29,741 nucleotides of DNA from Taishania sp045629585 (GCA_045629585.1 JAZQRM010000091.1:1-29741), one strand, 5' to 3'. Shown: positions 1 through 8,098, counted from the stretch's first letter. Program-made: numbers and translations. The notes: a model not told the origin generated them from the sequence alone.

Positions 1-441
1 TGTGAAAATTGGAATTTTTTTCAAAATTGGCATTTCCAAGCTCTCTTTTAATTTCTTATAATCAGAAATATTTGTCTTTTTCTTGTACACTTCCACTGCA
101 TGAATTAAATCCTCAGAAGCGATCGGCTTCAGCAAATAATCAATTGCAGACAATTTAAATGCTTTAACTGCATATTCATTGTAGGACGTTGTAAAAACAA
201 TCGAAAAGTTAATTTCATCGGGACTAAAAAAGTTGAGTATTTCTAATCCACTGAATCCAGGCATTTCTATATCTAAAAATACTATATCAGGATTAAGTTT
301 ACGTATCGCTAACACTGCAGTTGGTAAATCCTTCGACAAATCCACGACTTGCACCTCGGGACAATACGTTTCTAACATCCCTTGCAATAATCCACGAGCC
401 ATAATCTCGTCATCTACAATAATAGCTTTAATTGGTTTCAT
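1..441 (-). CDS. LytTR-family response regulator (receiver domain; 3' end outside window)
   Basis: I translated the minus strand from the ATG at 441 and the frame stays open to base 1, giving 147 residues. It is a CheY-like receiver: acidic pair D10/D11, phospho-acceptor D57 in FLDIEMPG, hydroxyl residues near T84-S86, and conserved K105 in YLLKP. A charged linker follows residue ~115; the expected C-terminal LytTR DNA-binding domain would lie beyond the window edge and is not seen. The start overlaps the last 14 nt of the upstream kinase gene, so the two are translationally coupled and almost certainly form a cognate pair. By family, the kinase phosphorylates D57 and the regulator binds DNA as a dimer. 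The targets cannot be told from this window. The receiver call is sure; LytTR output is inferred from pairing with a LytS-type kinase. Confidence 0.9.
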   Translation of the reverse strand, partial: MKPIKAIIVDDEIMARGLLQGMLETYCPEVQVVDLSKDLPTAVLAIRKLNPDIVFLDIEMPGFSGLEILNFFSPDEINFSIVFTTSYNEYAVKAFKLSAIDYLLKPIASEDLIHAVEVYKKKTNISDYKKLKESLEMPILKKIPIFT

Positions 442-3337
442 GTTTTTTAGATATAAATAAGGTTACTATAGTTCCAATACCATTTCCTTCATCATCATAT
501 TTATCGTCAAATGTGACGCTTACCACATTTTGGTCGTGATTGATAAGATCCAATCTTTTTTGGTTTGACTCAGTTGAAAATGAACGTGGTTTATCCGTCT
601 TCTGTCTATTGATTTCATCGGACCGTTGTCGACCTATACCATTGTCTTCAATTTTAACCACAATATAATTTGATTCATCGATAAAATCAACATGCAATTT
701 TTTCTCCCCTTCTTTGTGTAACAAGCCATGCTTAACTCCATTTTCCACGTATGGTTGGATGAGCATCGCAGGGATTTTAGTCTCCTTTAGATCAAGATTT
801 TCATCCACTGTAATTTTGAAATAAAAATCTTCTTGAAAACGCATTTGTTCTAACTGTAAATATAGATCTAAAGACGTCAGTTCATCTTTCAACTTAATGG
901 TCGTTTCACCAGACATTTCCAAAATCATTCGTGTCAATTTTGAAAATTTAGCCAGATAACTCGTTGCATTATGCTTATCGTTTGTAAAAATGTAAGCTTG
1001 AATCGTGTTTAAGGCGTTGTAGAAGAAATGTGGATTCATTTGAGCCTTGATTGAAGTAAGCATCGAGGTTCGTAGTTGATTTTCCAACTTCACCTTATCG
1101 TTAAGCACACTAATTTTAGCCCTCATACTCTTTGTTCTCCGTGTATATACACCAATCGTTAATAAACACAGCGCCATCATACATATAATCAAAAACCAAG
1201 CACGTAAATAAAATGGTGCTTTAATTTGAAAATTTAAACATTGTTTTAAAACAGTCGTACCTAGACGAATTTCTAATTTGTAATTACCCGGTTGTAATGA
1301 AGTCAACTGTATATCTCGTGCTCCGGCAGATAATTTGATCCATTCACCTTTATTTAATCGATAACTAATCGCAGGTTCAGCGTTACTTCCGTAATCCAAT
1401 AAGGAAAATGTGATCCTAAGGTTATTCTGAGTATTCGACAAAAACAACAAGTCTTCATCCCTTACTTTTTGATTTTGAATGAATACGGAGTTAAAATAAA
1501 ATTCAGGGATACTACTTTGAATACTCTTTCGATTCAATGATATAGTCACGATACTATTACCTGATAAGATTAGCAATTCATCCTCAGCACGTATCATATC
1601 ACTAATATTCATCAAATTGGTATTAAATGAATATGTTTTAGATGTAGAGGAAGTTAAGTCATATTCAAATACTCGATTGGGGCAAATCATGTATAGAGTA
1701 TTTTGATGTCGCTTAATAAATTTTATTGAGTTTGAAGTAATTCCAATCTCTGTATTAAGCATAGACAACTTCCCCGAACGATAAACAACATTTAGATTCC
1801 CTAAATTATCAAGTATAAATAGTTTTTTGTTATAACTGTAAGTTTCATTGGCAAAAAAATTCCCCCCTTCTATCATCAGTAGTTGATAACCGTCTGGTGT
1901 GAATTCGACTAAACCAATATTGGAAGTAACTAAAAATCTAGTGGAGTCTATATGAAAATTTATAGATTTAGCTCTAAGGTTGGATTTTAGAGACGATAAT
2001 CCATTCTTTTTAACGCCAGATTCATATAATTTATCCCAAATAGACGGTTTTTGAAATTCACTACTCGATAAGGGATTTCGAAGTAGTAATACACTACCAC
2101 TTGTCGACAGTGCAAAATACTTATGATCCAATTTTAAAACACTTTTTGCTGCTATATCCTGATAATATATAGGTTTCAAATTATGTGTTATATGAAGACC
2201 TAGGGTTGTTGTGTAAAATAATAAATCTGTTTCTTCATCATATTGAAAATGATTAATCATCGTACTTTCACCTAGATCTAGCAAAATCTTCTTAAAGTTG
2301 TACTTTATGTCTAATTCAATAATTTGACCGGAATTTGTTGACACTAAATAGCCGTCTTTTTTGGAGATAATATGTCTAAACGAAAATTTCTCAAAAGTGT
2401 AAATTTTATTATTGAAGTCTGTAATCAAATATAAACCGTTATGCAGGCTTGAGAACCAATAATTACCATTCTTATCAATTAAACATTTGCTGATATTACC
2501 ATCGAGGTTTAGTGTATGATTGGTTAAGATTTTATTCCAATTTTTATCGTAGACGGTGAAACCATTGTTAGTATATAACCAGTACGAGCCATTATAAAAT
2601 TGAGCATTGACAATCCAACCGTGAGAATCTAATTTTACGCATTTTTGGAATTTTAAATTCTTATCCATAAAATACAGTTCATGGTCATTCCTGTTTTTAT
2701 AGGTTAGAAAGATTTCATTTCCGTCGGACTTCATAAGATTCACTTTGACCCCCTCCTTCAAAAAGTAATCACAACGAGTAAGATTGAATTTGCTATCTAA
2801 CTTATAGACAGTGTTTTCACCCAAAAAATAATAAGCATCCTCTAATACCGTAGACGAAATAATATTAAAAGTTGGGACTTTAATCGTTTTGAGTCTAACT
2901 AATGTTTTGAGATCGTAAACATCTACCCCATCTTGTTGTACAACGTAGAGGTAATTTTGAACAATACCGAAAGGCACAAATTCTCCGGGGGCATTTTGAG
3001 AAAGAGAAAACATTTGTTCATCTTTAACATAATACAAATACCCATCAAAATTTTGATACCAAATCCGACCGTACTTATCCGTTTGGATGGTACTGCCTGG
3101 CAAGGATGATTGACTGGGCGAAGTATATGTAATAAATTCAAAACCGTCATAACGTGATAGTCCATGATTAGATGCCATCCAGATAAATCCTTTTGTATCT
3201 TGCATCAAATCATATACTGTAGAAGAAGGTAATCCAAGATTTTTACTAATATTTATCGAAAAGGACTTTTGTGCATTTAACAAAAATGCATTATAGAAAC
3301 ATAAAATAAAAAATAGCAATAGTATAGGCCTACTCAC
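428..3337 (-). CDS. LytS-type sensor histidine kinase with periplasmic propeller domain
   Basis: 969 aa. An N-terminal signal peptide (residues 1-22, ending LNAQ) precedes a long exported region with two-component propeller repeats; the clearest blade is residues ~29-66 (GLPSSTVYDL...GFIWMASNHGLSRYDG), others are degenerate. A Y_Y_Y-like beta domain lies at ~630-705, one membrane helix at ~712-733, then a cytoplasmic coiled segment and a His_kinase domain. The phosphoacceptor is H770 in QMNPHFFYNALN; the ATPase N-box (QPYVENGVKHG) is near 866 and the G-box (EDNGIGR) near 899. The start is GTG at 3337; it gives a compact signal peptide, and I see no in-frame ATG nearby. It follows a small exported protein by 37 bp and overlaps the response regulator by 14 nt. 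The sensed signal is unknown; propeller sensors of this kind often detect envelope or polysaccharide cues, but that is only family knowledge. Confidence 0.92.
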   Translation of the reverse strand: MSRPILLLFFILCFYNAFLLNAQKSFSINISKNLGLPSSTVYDLMQDTKGFIWMASNHGLSRYDGFEFITYTSPSQSSLPGSTIQTDKYGRIWYQNFDGYLYYVKDEQMFSLSQNAPGEFVPFGIVQNYLYVVQQDGVDVYDLKTLVRLKTIKVPTFNIISSTVLEDAYYFLGENTVYKLDSKFNLTRCDYFLKEGVKVNLMKSDGNEIFLTYKNRNDHELYFMDKNLKFQKCVKLDSHGWIVNAQFYNGSYWLYTNNGFTVYDKNWNKILTNHTLNLDGNISKCLIDKNGNYWFSSLHNGLYLITDFNNKIYTFEKFSFRHIISKKDGYLVSTNSGQIIELDIKYNFKKILLDLGESTMINHFQYDEETDLLFYTTTLGLHITHNLKPIYYQDIAAKSVLKLDHKYFALSTSGSVLLLRNPLSSSEFQKPSIWDKLYESGVKKNGLSSLKSNLRAKSINFHIDSTRFLVTSNIGLVEFTPDGYQLLMIEGGNFFANETYSYNKKLFILDNLGNLNVVYRSGKLSMLNTEIGITSNSIKFIKRHQNTLYMICPNRVFEYDLTSSTSKTYSFNTNLMNISDMIRAEDELLILSGNSIVTISLNRKSIQSSIPEFYFNSVFIQNQKVRDEDLLFLSNTQNNLRITFSLLDYGSNAEPAISYRLNKGEWIKLSAGARDIQLTSLQPGNYKLEIRLGTTVLKQCLNFQIKAPFYLRAWFLIICMMALCLLTIGVYTRRTKSMRAKISVLNDKVKLENQLRTSMLTSIKAQMNPHFFYNALNTIQAYIFTNDKHNATSYLAKFSKLTRMILEMSGETTIKLKDELTSLDLYLQLEQMRFQEDFYFKITVDENLDLKETKIPAMLIQPYVENGVKHGLLHKEGEKKLHVDFIDESNYIVVKIEDNGIGRQRSDEINRQKTDKPRSFSTESNQKRLDLINHDQNVVSVTFDDKYDDEGNGIGTIVTLFISKKHETN

Positions 3338-3374
3338 TTTAACGATTGATTTGATGTCGTATAAACGAAGATAC

Positions 3375-3929
3375 TTAATATTCTGTTTGTATATTAAAAT
3401 CGAAAATATTTACCTCTCCAAAGTCATCCACAGTTCGGGTGATGTTACCTTGAGGACCAATTTCAACAAATTTGGTGAGATAAAATAGCTTTGATTGTGG
3501 ATCAAATGTAAAAGTATGCTCAAGCGTATTAAAAGGTTCGTTAGTACTGGTATGCACCAATGTAAAGCTACCAATATCACTACGAATACCATTATAAGGA
3601 TCTAAACTAGTTTCATTAAGCCTATTTATCACGGCAATAGAAGAAAGTACATTTAAACTATATTCTTCTTCATTTTCTTTGATACAAATCACTAAACTTC
3701 TTCTATTAGATGAATTATATCTTATAATTAAGATTTCATCTGGTTTCCCGTCTTGATTAAAATCTACATCTAAACGATCTTCTATTTCAAAACTCTCTCT
3801 TAAGACCTCTTTAAGATTCGAAAATCTGACCCTTTCAGCAGTACTTTTATTAATCGTTGAAAAATCACAATTAGTAAATGAAGACAATAAAATAAGTCCA
3901 GTAAATAATCTGGCTAGTACTTTTAGCAT
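3375..3929 (-). CDS. Small exported (probable lipoprotein) protein with an EF-hand-like loop
   Basis: 184 aa, family not recognised. A hydrophobic N-terminus runs to C21 in the context SSFTNC, an imperfect lipobox because Asn sits before the Cys. Residues 56-64 read D-x-N-x-D-G-x-x-D, the calcium-binding loop pattern of FG-GAP, dockerin and EF-hand-like proteins, followed by a beta-strand (EILIIRY). The rest looks like a small beta-rich domain. It is the first gene of a probable operon with the sensor kinase (37 bp downstream) and response regulator, so it may be an accessory of that signalling pair; this is inference from position. A 9-bp inverted repeat at 3961-3983 lies just upstream. Confidence 0.75.
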   Translation of the reverse strand: MLKVLARLFTGLILLSSFTNCDFSTINKSTAERVRFSNLKEVLRESFEIEDRLDVDFNQDGKPDEILIIRYNSSNRRSLVICIKENEEEYSLNVLSSIAVINRLNETSLDPYNGIRSDIGSFTLVHTSTNEPFNTLEHTFTFDPQSKLFYLTKFVEIGPQGNITRTVDDFGEVNIFDFNIQTEY

Positions 3930-3960
3930 TTTTGTTGAATCTTTTTGAGCATCTACTATT

Positions 3961-3983
3961 CAAATCATAAATAATATGATTTG
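3961..3983. repeat. Inverted repeat upstream of the lipoprotein-kinase operon
   Basis: Arms CAAATCATA (3961-3969) and TATGATTTG (3975-3983) are perfectly complementary with a 5-nt spacer. It lies 32 bp upstream of the ATG at 3929, where a regulator could act on the promoter. No T-run follows, so it is not a terminator. An operator role is inference; AT-rich sequence makes chance repeats of this size fairly common. Confidence 0.35.
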
Positions 3984-4088
3984 GTTATTTTAAGCATCCT
4001 AAAACTAAGTAATTAATAAATAAATAATTAACAGAATTTAATAAACCTAAGGAATCAGACGTTGATTATTGGATTTGAGTTTATAAAC

Positions 4089-4218
4089 AAAAAAAGCCAT
4101 TCTAAAAGAATGGCTTTAACCTAACTATATACTACTATTTATGTTTACTCAGCTACGATCGAAATCGGTAACCCAGTGCTTTTATTCTACGTTAAATTAA
4201 GTATTATATTTGTAACAG
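4089..4218 (-). ncRNA. Candidate small RNA of about 130 nt
   Basis: On the minus strand a promoter (TTTG at 4256-4253, 21-bp spacer, TACTTTTG at 4231-4224) is followed after ~130 nt by a strong intrinsic terminator (stem 4093-4103/4107-4117 plus T-run). The region between contains no credible open reading frame. Inside it, 4170-4154 folds as a stem with a UUCG tetraloop (CGAU-UUCG-AUCG, flanked by two further pairs across a bulged C). The unit sits between the OmpA-family gene, which has its own terminator at 4272-4298, and the lipoprotein-kinase operon. I do not recognise a known RNA family. The 5' end is estimated from promoter spacing. Confidence 0.5.
4093..4117 (-). terminator. Intrinsic terminator of the candidate small RNA
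   Basis: Eleven-base-pair perfect stem (4093-4103 with 4107-4117), 3-nt loop, followed on the minus strand by a T-run from the A-tract at 4089-4095. On the plus strand only TTTAACC follows, so it works mainly for minus-strand transcription. Confidence 0.8.
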
Positions 4219-4223
4219 TTAAA

Positions 4224-4256
4224 CAAAAGTACATGTTTTTTTTTGTAGCTCACAAA
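4224..4256 (-). promoter_or_regulatory. Bacteroidota-type promoter of the candidate small RNA
   Basis: Reading the minus strand, TTTG (4256-4253) and TACTTTTG (4231-4224) match the Bacteroidota sigma consensus TTTG/TAnnTTTG with a 21-bp spacer, inside the usual 17-23 range. It lies downstream of the OmpA-family gene's terminator, so it should start a separate transcript. Confidence 0.6.
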
Positions 4257-4271
4257 AATATATAATGAAAC

Positions 4272-4298
4272 AAAAAGGGGCTGAAAACATCCCCTTTT
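4272..4298 (-). terminator. Terminator of the hemE-OmpA-family transcript
   Basis: Stem AAAAGGGG (4273-4280) with CCCCTTTT (4291-4298), 10-nt loop, followed on the minus strand by a T-run. It lies 27 bp after the stop codon of the OmpA-family gene at 4325. Confidence 0.8.
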
Positions 4299-4324
4299 AT
4301 AAAACTCATTATATTCCTTGCTAC

Positions 4325-5500
4325 TTATCGAACTTTAAAAGTAACACGTCTATTTTTAGCTTGTTTAATATCCTCTTCATCAGAATCTTGAATATCCGCA
4401 GAAGTTTCCGAAGTTCCTTGAGGAGAAGAAATCAATCGATTTTCCTCAATTCCATTTTCAGTTAAATAGGCAAACACAACATTAATTCTTTGATTATCCA
4501 CATTTTGAAATTGCGGGACATTTTCTGCTGCGATTTTTTCTGCCTCATCAGCATATCCTTTTACTTGTAATTTCAATTCAGGATTTGCTTTCATTAAAGA
4601 TACGATTAAAGCTAAAGCCTCTTCTCCAGCGCTAGACAAATCGGCTTTTCCAAAAGCAAAATACACTTGTTGCAACTCGATTTTCTTTGCCGTCGGCATA
4701 TCATCCGAAATCTTGATTGCTTTAGAATAAATGATTTTAGAATATCCTTCTGTTGGATCTGCAGAAGAGCACTCACATTTATTATCCTCATCAACTAAAG
4801 AGACAACTACATCATCAATATAATAGTAAGCGGCCAAAATTGGTGCAAAAGTTCCATTTGTACCTTTCTTACGTTTTACATTTGTAGTTGCATTATTGTC
4901 TTTACGGAAATTTCCGATAGTTATAAATTTCTCTCCACCTTCAGCTACATAGGTATTACATACTTTTTCCCAGTTATAAGAACCAGCAATTACCGGATTA
5001 CCTTCAGAAAGAACATTAATTTTATCTTCTCCAATAAAACCTTTTCCATCAACGCCGTAAGGTTTCTTTGTTAACATAGCTCCAACATCATTAGATGCAT
5101 AAGCAGATGCCTCAGCTAACGAAACATTAAAACGTACACAATACTTTTCTCCTTTTTTCAAAGGATTCGAAAGTTTTGTTAAAATATATGAACGTGGAAC
5201 TTTGTTATTTGCTGAATAAGCAACAATTCCCACATAATTTTCACCTTCACGAGCCACTTCTTCACCATAAATATTAAATGGAGTTGAAATATCTGGCGTC
5301 TTTTTGCTGTTGACAAATAAATCAGCCTTAGCTTCAGTGGGAGACTCCCATCCTGTTGCCATTTCAATACTCCCTAATTTTTTAGGTCCCTTTCCTTCAA
5401 TAGCTTCAAAACTACCGTTGGGAACTAGATTTTCGCCGTCTTGAGCAAATGCACCTGTAGCCAAAAGGCCCATCATTGCGAAAGTGAACGTTTTATTCAT
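4325..5500 (-). CDS. OmpA-family protein with N-terminal galactose-binding-like domain
   Basis: 391 aa. A signal peptide (residues 1-20, cleavage at GAFAQ) precedes a beta-sandwich region (~24-240) that begins NLVPNGSFE, the start typical of DUF642/carbohydrate-binding-like domains. The C-terminal OmpA domain (~272-391) has the usual LQQVYFAFGKADL start, the Asp in GYADE and the Arg in NQRINVVFAYL that align with the peptidoglycan-binding Asp and Arg of OmpA. It is therefore predicted to be anchored on peptidoglycan in the periplasm, with the N-terminal domain binding an unknown glycan or protein. The gene starts 3 nt after the hemE stop, with no TAnnTTTG box in front, so it is co-transcribed with hemE; a terminator follows at 4272-4298. 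Confidence 0.88.
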   Translation of the reverse strand: MNKTFTFAMMGLLATGAFAQDGENLVPNGSFEAIEGKGPKKLGSIEMATGWESPTEAKADLFVNSKKTPDISTPFNIYGEEVAREGENYVGIVAYSANNKVPRSYILTKLSNPLKKGEKYCVRFNVSLAEASAYASNDVGAMLTKKPYGVDGKGFIGEDKINVLSEGNPVIAGSYNWEKVCNTYVAEGGEKFITIGNFRKDNNATTNVKRKKGTNGTFAPILAAYYYIDDVVVSLVDEDNKCECSSADPTEGYSKIIYSKAIKISDDMPTAKKIELQQVYFAFGKADLSSAGEEALALIVSLMKANPELKLQVKGYADEAEKIAAENVPQFQNVDNQRINVVFAYLTENGIEENRLISSPQGTSETSADIQDSDEEDIKQAKNRRVTFKVR

Positions 5501-5503
5501 ACG

Positions 5504-6544
5504 TTATTTGTTTTGGATGTTATAGTTTTTCACAGTATTAATAAAGGTTTTAACCTTCTCAGCGTCTACATCTGGGTATACACCGTGTCCTAAATTAACA
5601 ATATGTCGCTTACTAGTGAACGAATCCAACAAATTTGTTGTCATTCTTTCCACTTCTGCGTGTGACGCATATAGTGCACATGGATCTAAATTCCCTTGTA
5701 GCGTACGGTTTTCACCTACATATTTTCTAATTGTGGCAACGTCTGTATTCCAATCCAATCCAACGGTATTACAATCAAGATCTGCAATAGCTTCTAAAGA
5801 CTGATAAGCACCTTTACCAAATAAAGTAATTGGAGCTTCCGTTATCGCTTTTGCAATTCTATCCATGTATTTCACACTAAATTCCATGTATTGTTCATGT
5901 GGCAAAATACCTGCCCAAGAATCAAATAACTGAACCATATGTGCACCTGCTTGGATTTGTGCTTTCAAATAGCTAATTGTAACCTTTGTAATACGGTCTA
6001 ACAACTCATGTGCCAAAGTTGGATTTGTGTACAACATTTTGCGAGCTTCAGAGAATGTTTTTGAACCATGTCCCTCCACCATATAACAAAAGATTGTCCA
6101 TGGAGCTCCCGCAAAACCAATTGTAGGAACGCGTCCTGCCAACTCTTTATTGGTAATTTTTATAGCTTCCATGACATAACCTAAACGATCATTAACGTCA
6201 AAATCCACTTCTGCCAACTTCACTAAATCCGCTTCTGTTTTTACCGTATTTTCAAACCAAGGACCTTTTGCTTCAATCATTTGATATTCGCATCCCATTG
6301 CCTCTGGAACCACAAGGATATCTGAAAAGATAATAGCAGCATCAACACCTAAAATATCAACTGGCTGAATGGTTACTTCAGCAGCTCTTTCAGGAGTTTC
6401 TACTAATTCCTTGAATCCACTTAAAGAAGCTCTAACGGCTCTGTATTCAGGTAAAATACGTCCAGCTTGACGCATCATCCATACTGGATATCGTTCAATC
6501 TGCTCACCACGAGCAGCTCTCAAAATTAAATCATTCTGTAACAT
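5504..6544 (-). CDS. hemE: Uroporphyrinogen decarboxylase
   Basis: 346 aa from the ATG at 6544. HemE removes the four acetate carboxyl groups of uroporphyrinogen III to give coproporphyrinogen III in cytosolic heme synthesis. Signature 1 is present near residues 20-35 (RYPVWMMRQAGRILPEYR, with substrate-binding Arg), and signature 2 is in GFAGAPWTIFCYMVEG. Length matches the family. An in-frame TTG 18 nt upstream (6562) would add six residues, but a -7 box TATATTTG at 6558-6551 lies inside that extension and only 6 nt before the ATG, so 6544 is preferred. The gene follows ung on the same strand with its own promoter overlapping the ung stop, and is followed 3 nt later by the OmpA-family gene. 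Confidence 0.97.
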   Translation of the reverse strand: MLQNDLILRAARGEQIERYPVWMMRQAGRILPEYRAVRASLSGFKELVETPERAAEVTIQPVDILGVDAAIIFSDILVVPEAMGCEYQMIEAKGPWFENTVKTEADLVKLAEVDFDVNDRLGYVMEAIKITNKELAGRVPTIGFAGAPWTIFCYMVEGHGSKTFSEARKMLYTNPTLAHELLDRITKVTISYLKAQIQAGAHMVQLFDSWAGILPHEQYMEFSVKYMDRIAKAITEAPITLFGKGAYQSLEAIADLDCNTVGLDWNTDVATIRKYVGENRTLQGNLDPCALYASHAEVERMTTNLLDSFTSKRHIVNLGHGVYPDVDAEKVKTFINTVKNYNIQNK

Positions 6545-6550
6545 CGTAGA

Positions 6551-6582
6551 CAAATATAACAAAACATACGGGATGTTACCAA
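6551..6582 (-). promoter_or_regulatory. hemE promoter overlapping the end of ung
   Basis: On the minus strand, TTG (6582-6580, within the last codon of ung), a 21-bp spacer, then TATATTTG (6558-6551). The ATG of hemE follows only 6 nt after the box, so the transcript would have almost no leader. The -33 element is TTG rather than full TTTG. Confidence 0.55.
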
Positions 6583-7250
6583 TTGATTGGCTCCAACCCT
6601 TTGCTAATTAAAAAAGTATTTGCAGTTGAAAAATGTCTGTTTCCAAACCATTTCCCTTGATTGGCACTTAACGGAGAAGGATGTCCACTTTTAAGAATTA
6701 AATGACTTTCATTGGTTATCCATTTTTCTTTTTTGTGCGCATGACCACCCCAGAGAAAAAACACAACAGGTGTCTTTTTTTTATTAACCAACTCTATCAC
6801 CTTCTTCGTAAAATGCTCCCATCCTTTGCGTTGATGACTGCCCGCTAATCCTTCTTTAACTGTAAGAACATCATTTAATAACAAAACACCCTGATTTGCC
6901 CATCTAGTCAAGTCACCGTTATCAGGTGCATCAATACCTTCGTCCGACATAACCTCCTTAAAAACATTTATCAAACTTTTTGCCAATGGATAAACAGATG
7001 GGTTCAATGAAAAACACAATCCATTTGCATGTCCCCTTGTTGGATATGGATCCTGCCCTAAAATGACGACCTTTACATCTTCCAGTTTACAGGCATTTAA
7101 AGCTGCAAAAATCTGATCATGAGGCGGAAAAATCTGGTTAGGAAACGTGTCGTATTCCTTAAAAACAAAATCAAGGAGTTCTAAAAAATAAGGCTGTTCC
7201 ATCTCCTCTTTTAATAATACATTCCAATCAGGTGTTAAATTAATTTTCAT
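6576..7250 (-). CDS. ung: Uracil-DNA glycosylase, family 1
   Basis: 224 aa. Ung cuts uracil from DNA as the first step of base excision repair. The water-activating motif is GQDPY with catalytic D67, and the DNA-intercalation/oxyanion motif is HPSPLSA with H190. The residue after GQDPY is Pro70 rather than the usual His, and the motif continues PTRGHANGL; this GQDPYPTxGHAxGL form is what I recall from mycobacterial Ung rather than from E. coli Ung (GQDPYHGPGQAHGL). Length is normal for the family. The ATG at 7250 is preceded at 4 nt by a -7 box, so the message is predicted to be leaderless. Divergent from the lipoprotein gene at 7313. Confidence 0.95.
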   Translation of the reverse strand: MKINLTPDWNVLLKEEMEQPYFLELLDFVFKEYDTFPNQIFPPHDQIFAALNACKLEDVKVVILGQDPYPTRGHANGLCFSLNPSVYPLAKSLINVFKEVMSDEGIDAPDNGDLTRWANQGVLLLNDVLTVKEGLAGSHQRKGWEHFTKKVIELVNKKKTPVVFFLWGGHAHKKEKWITNESHLILKSGHPSPLSANQGKWFGNRHFSTANTFLISKGLEPINW

Positions 7251-7254
7251 ATTT

Positions 7255-7284
7255 CAAAAATAATTGATTTGAAATAAAAACAAA
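7255..7284 (-). promoter_or_regulatory. ung promoter (leaderless)
   Basis: Minus-strand TTTG (7284-7281), 18-bp spacer, TATTTTTG (7262-7255), a full consensus match. Only four bases (AAAT) separate the box from the ATG at 7250, so transcription should begin at or next to the start codon. Confidence 0.65.
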
Positions 7285-7300
7285 CCGTGCGAACTACTAT

Positions 7301-7308
7301 TATATTTG
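7301..7308 (+). promoter_or_regulatory. -7 box of the lipoprotein-esterase-LolA operon
   Basis: TATATTTG matches TAnnTTTG and ends 4 nt before the ATG at 7313, again implying a leaderless message. No TTG is seen at the expected 17-23 bp upstream, so the promoter would rely on the -7 box. Confidence 0.45.
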
Positions 7309-7312
7309 TAGT

Positions 7313-8095
7313 ATGAAAATATGGACATTATTTGCTTTAACAGGATTATTAGCTTGGAGCTGTTCCACCAATTCAACGGATGATAAAGCCAAAGGATTAG
7401 ATGAAATTAAATTCACCTATCAGGATACTAGTAAATCCTTTGATATTCGGTTTAAGGATTATCTAAAAAATGCAATCGGAATTGAAGAAGGTGAAAATTA
7501 TGGGGTGAAAACCTATGAAGAACACTTAAATGATGACAAGGAAAAAGAAATCATCATTACGGTAAATCGAAAAGAATTTGCGCTGAAGCAAGCGCAGAAA
7601 AATAATAGCGTATCGCGTGCATCTTCTGTAGATTATTTTGGAAATTACAACTACATCGTTATTTATAACAGTAAAACCAAGCAATTTTCCAATCCTATAA
7701 TCATGGGATCTAGTGCTTACAAACCTTTAGAACTCCATTTTGAGAACATCGGTCCTTATCAACATAAGGATATGATTGTGGATTATACAATCGGAGATGC
7801 AAAATTCAGAAAGTATTTCTTATTCAGTAATAAAAATGATAAGATTAACTACGCTTTCCATTGGATCGTTTTCCAAGATTGGAATAAAGGAAATACAGAT
7901 GCTGTTTGTTTTTCATATGAAAAAGGATTGCGTTCAGATTTCAAAGACATCGTTGTGAAGAAAGCAAAGATTGCACCTTTAAAAGAAGGTGAAAACTACA
8001 ATTTGATTGATGCTAAAATTGAATGCGAAGAAACCGTTATTAAACGTTTCTTTTTCAATCCGGAAGATGGCAAGTATTACACAGCAGATTTATAA
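7313..8095 (+). CDS. Lipoprotein of unknown function
   Basis: 260 aa. Signal peptide with lipobox LLAWSC (C17) followed by Ser/Thr/Asn and a short charged linker. I do not recognise the family. The mature part alternates short strands and acidic/lysine-rich loops; residues ~66-80 (EEHLNDDKEKEIIITVN) look like the calculated-loop/strand layout also seen in the exported protein at 3375-3929, though no homology can be claimed. It is first in a three-gene run with an esterase (3 nt downstream) and a LolA-like carrier, which suggests an envelope role. Confidence 0.75.
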   Translation: MKIWTLFALTGLLAWSCSTNSTDDKAKGLDEIKFTYQDTSKSFDIRFKDYLKNAIGIEEGENYGVKTYEEHLNDDKEKEIIITVNRKEFALKQAQKNNSVSRASSVDYFGNYNYIVIYNSKTKQFSNPIIMGSSAYKPLELHFENIGPYQHKDMIVDYTIGDAKFRKYFLFSNKNDKINYAFHWIVFQDWNKGNTDAVCFSYEKGLRSDFKDIVVKKAKIAPLKEGENYNLIDAKIECEETVIKRFFFNPEDGKYYTADL

Positions 8096-8098
8096 TTA

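Noticed and set aside
4265..4465. 66-codon plus-strand open frame starting at the terminator
   Set aside because: It spans a terminator hairpin and is antisense to the OmpA-domain coding region.
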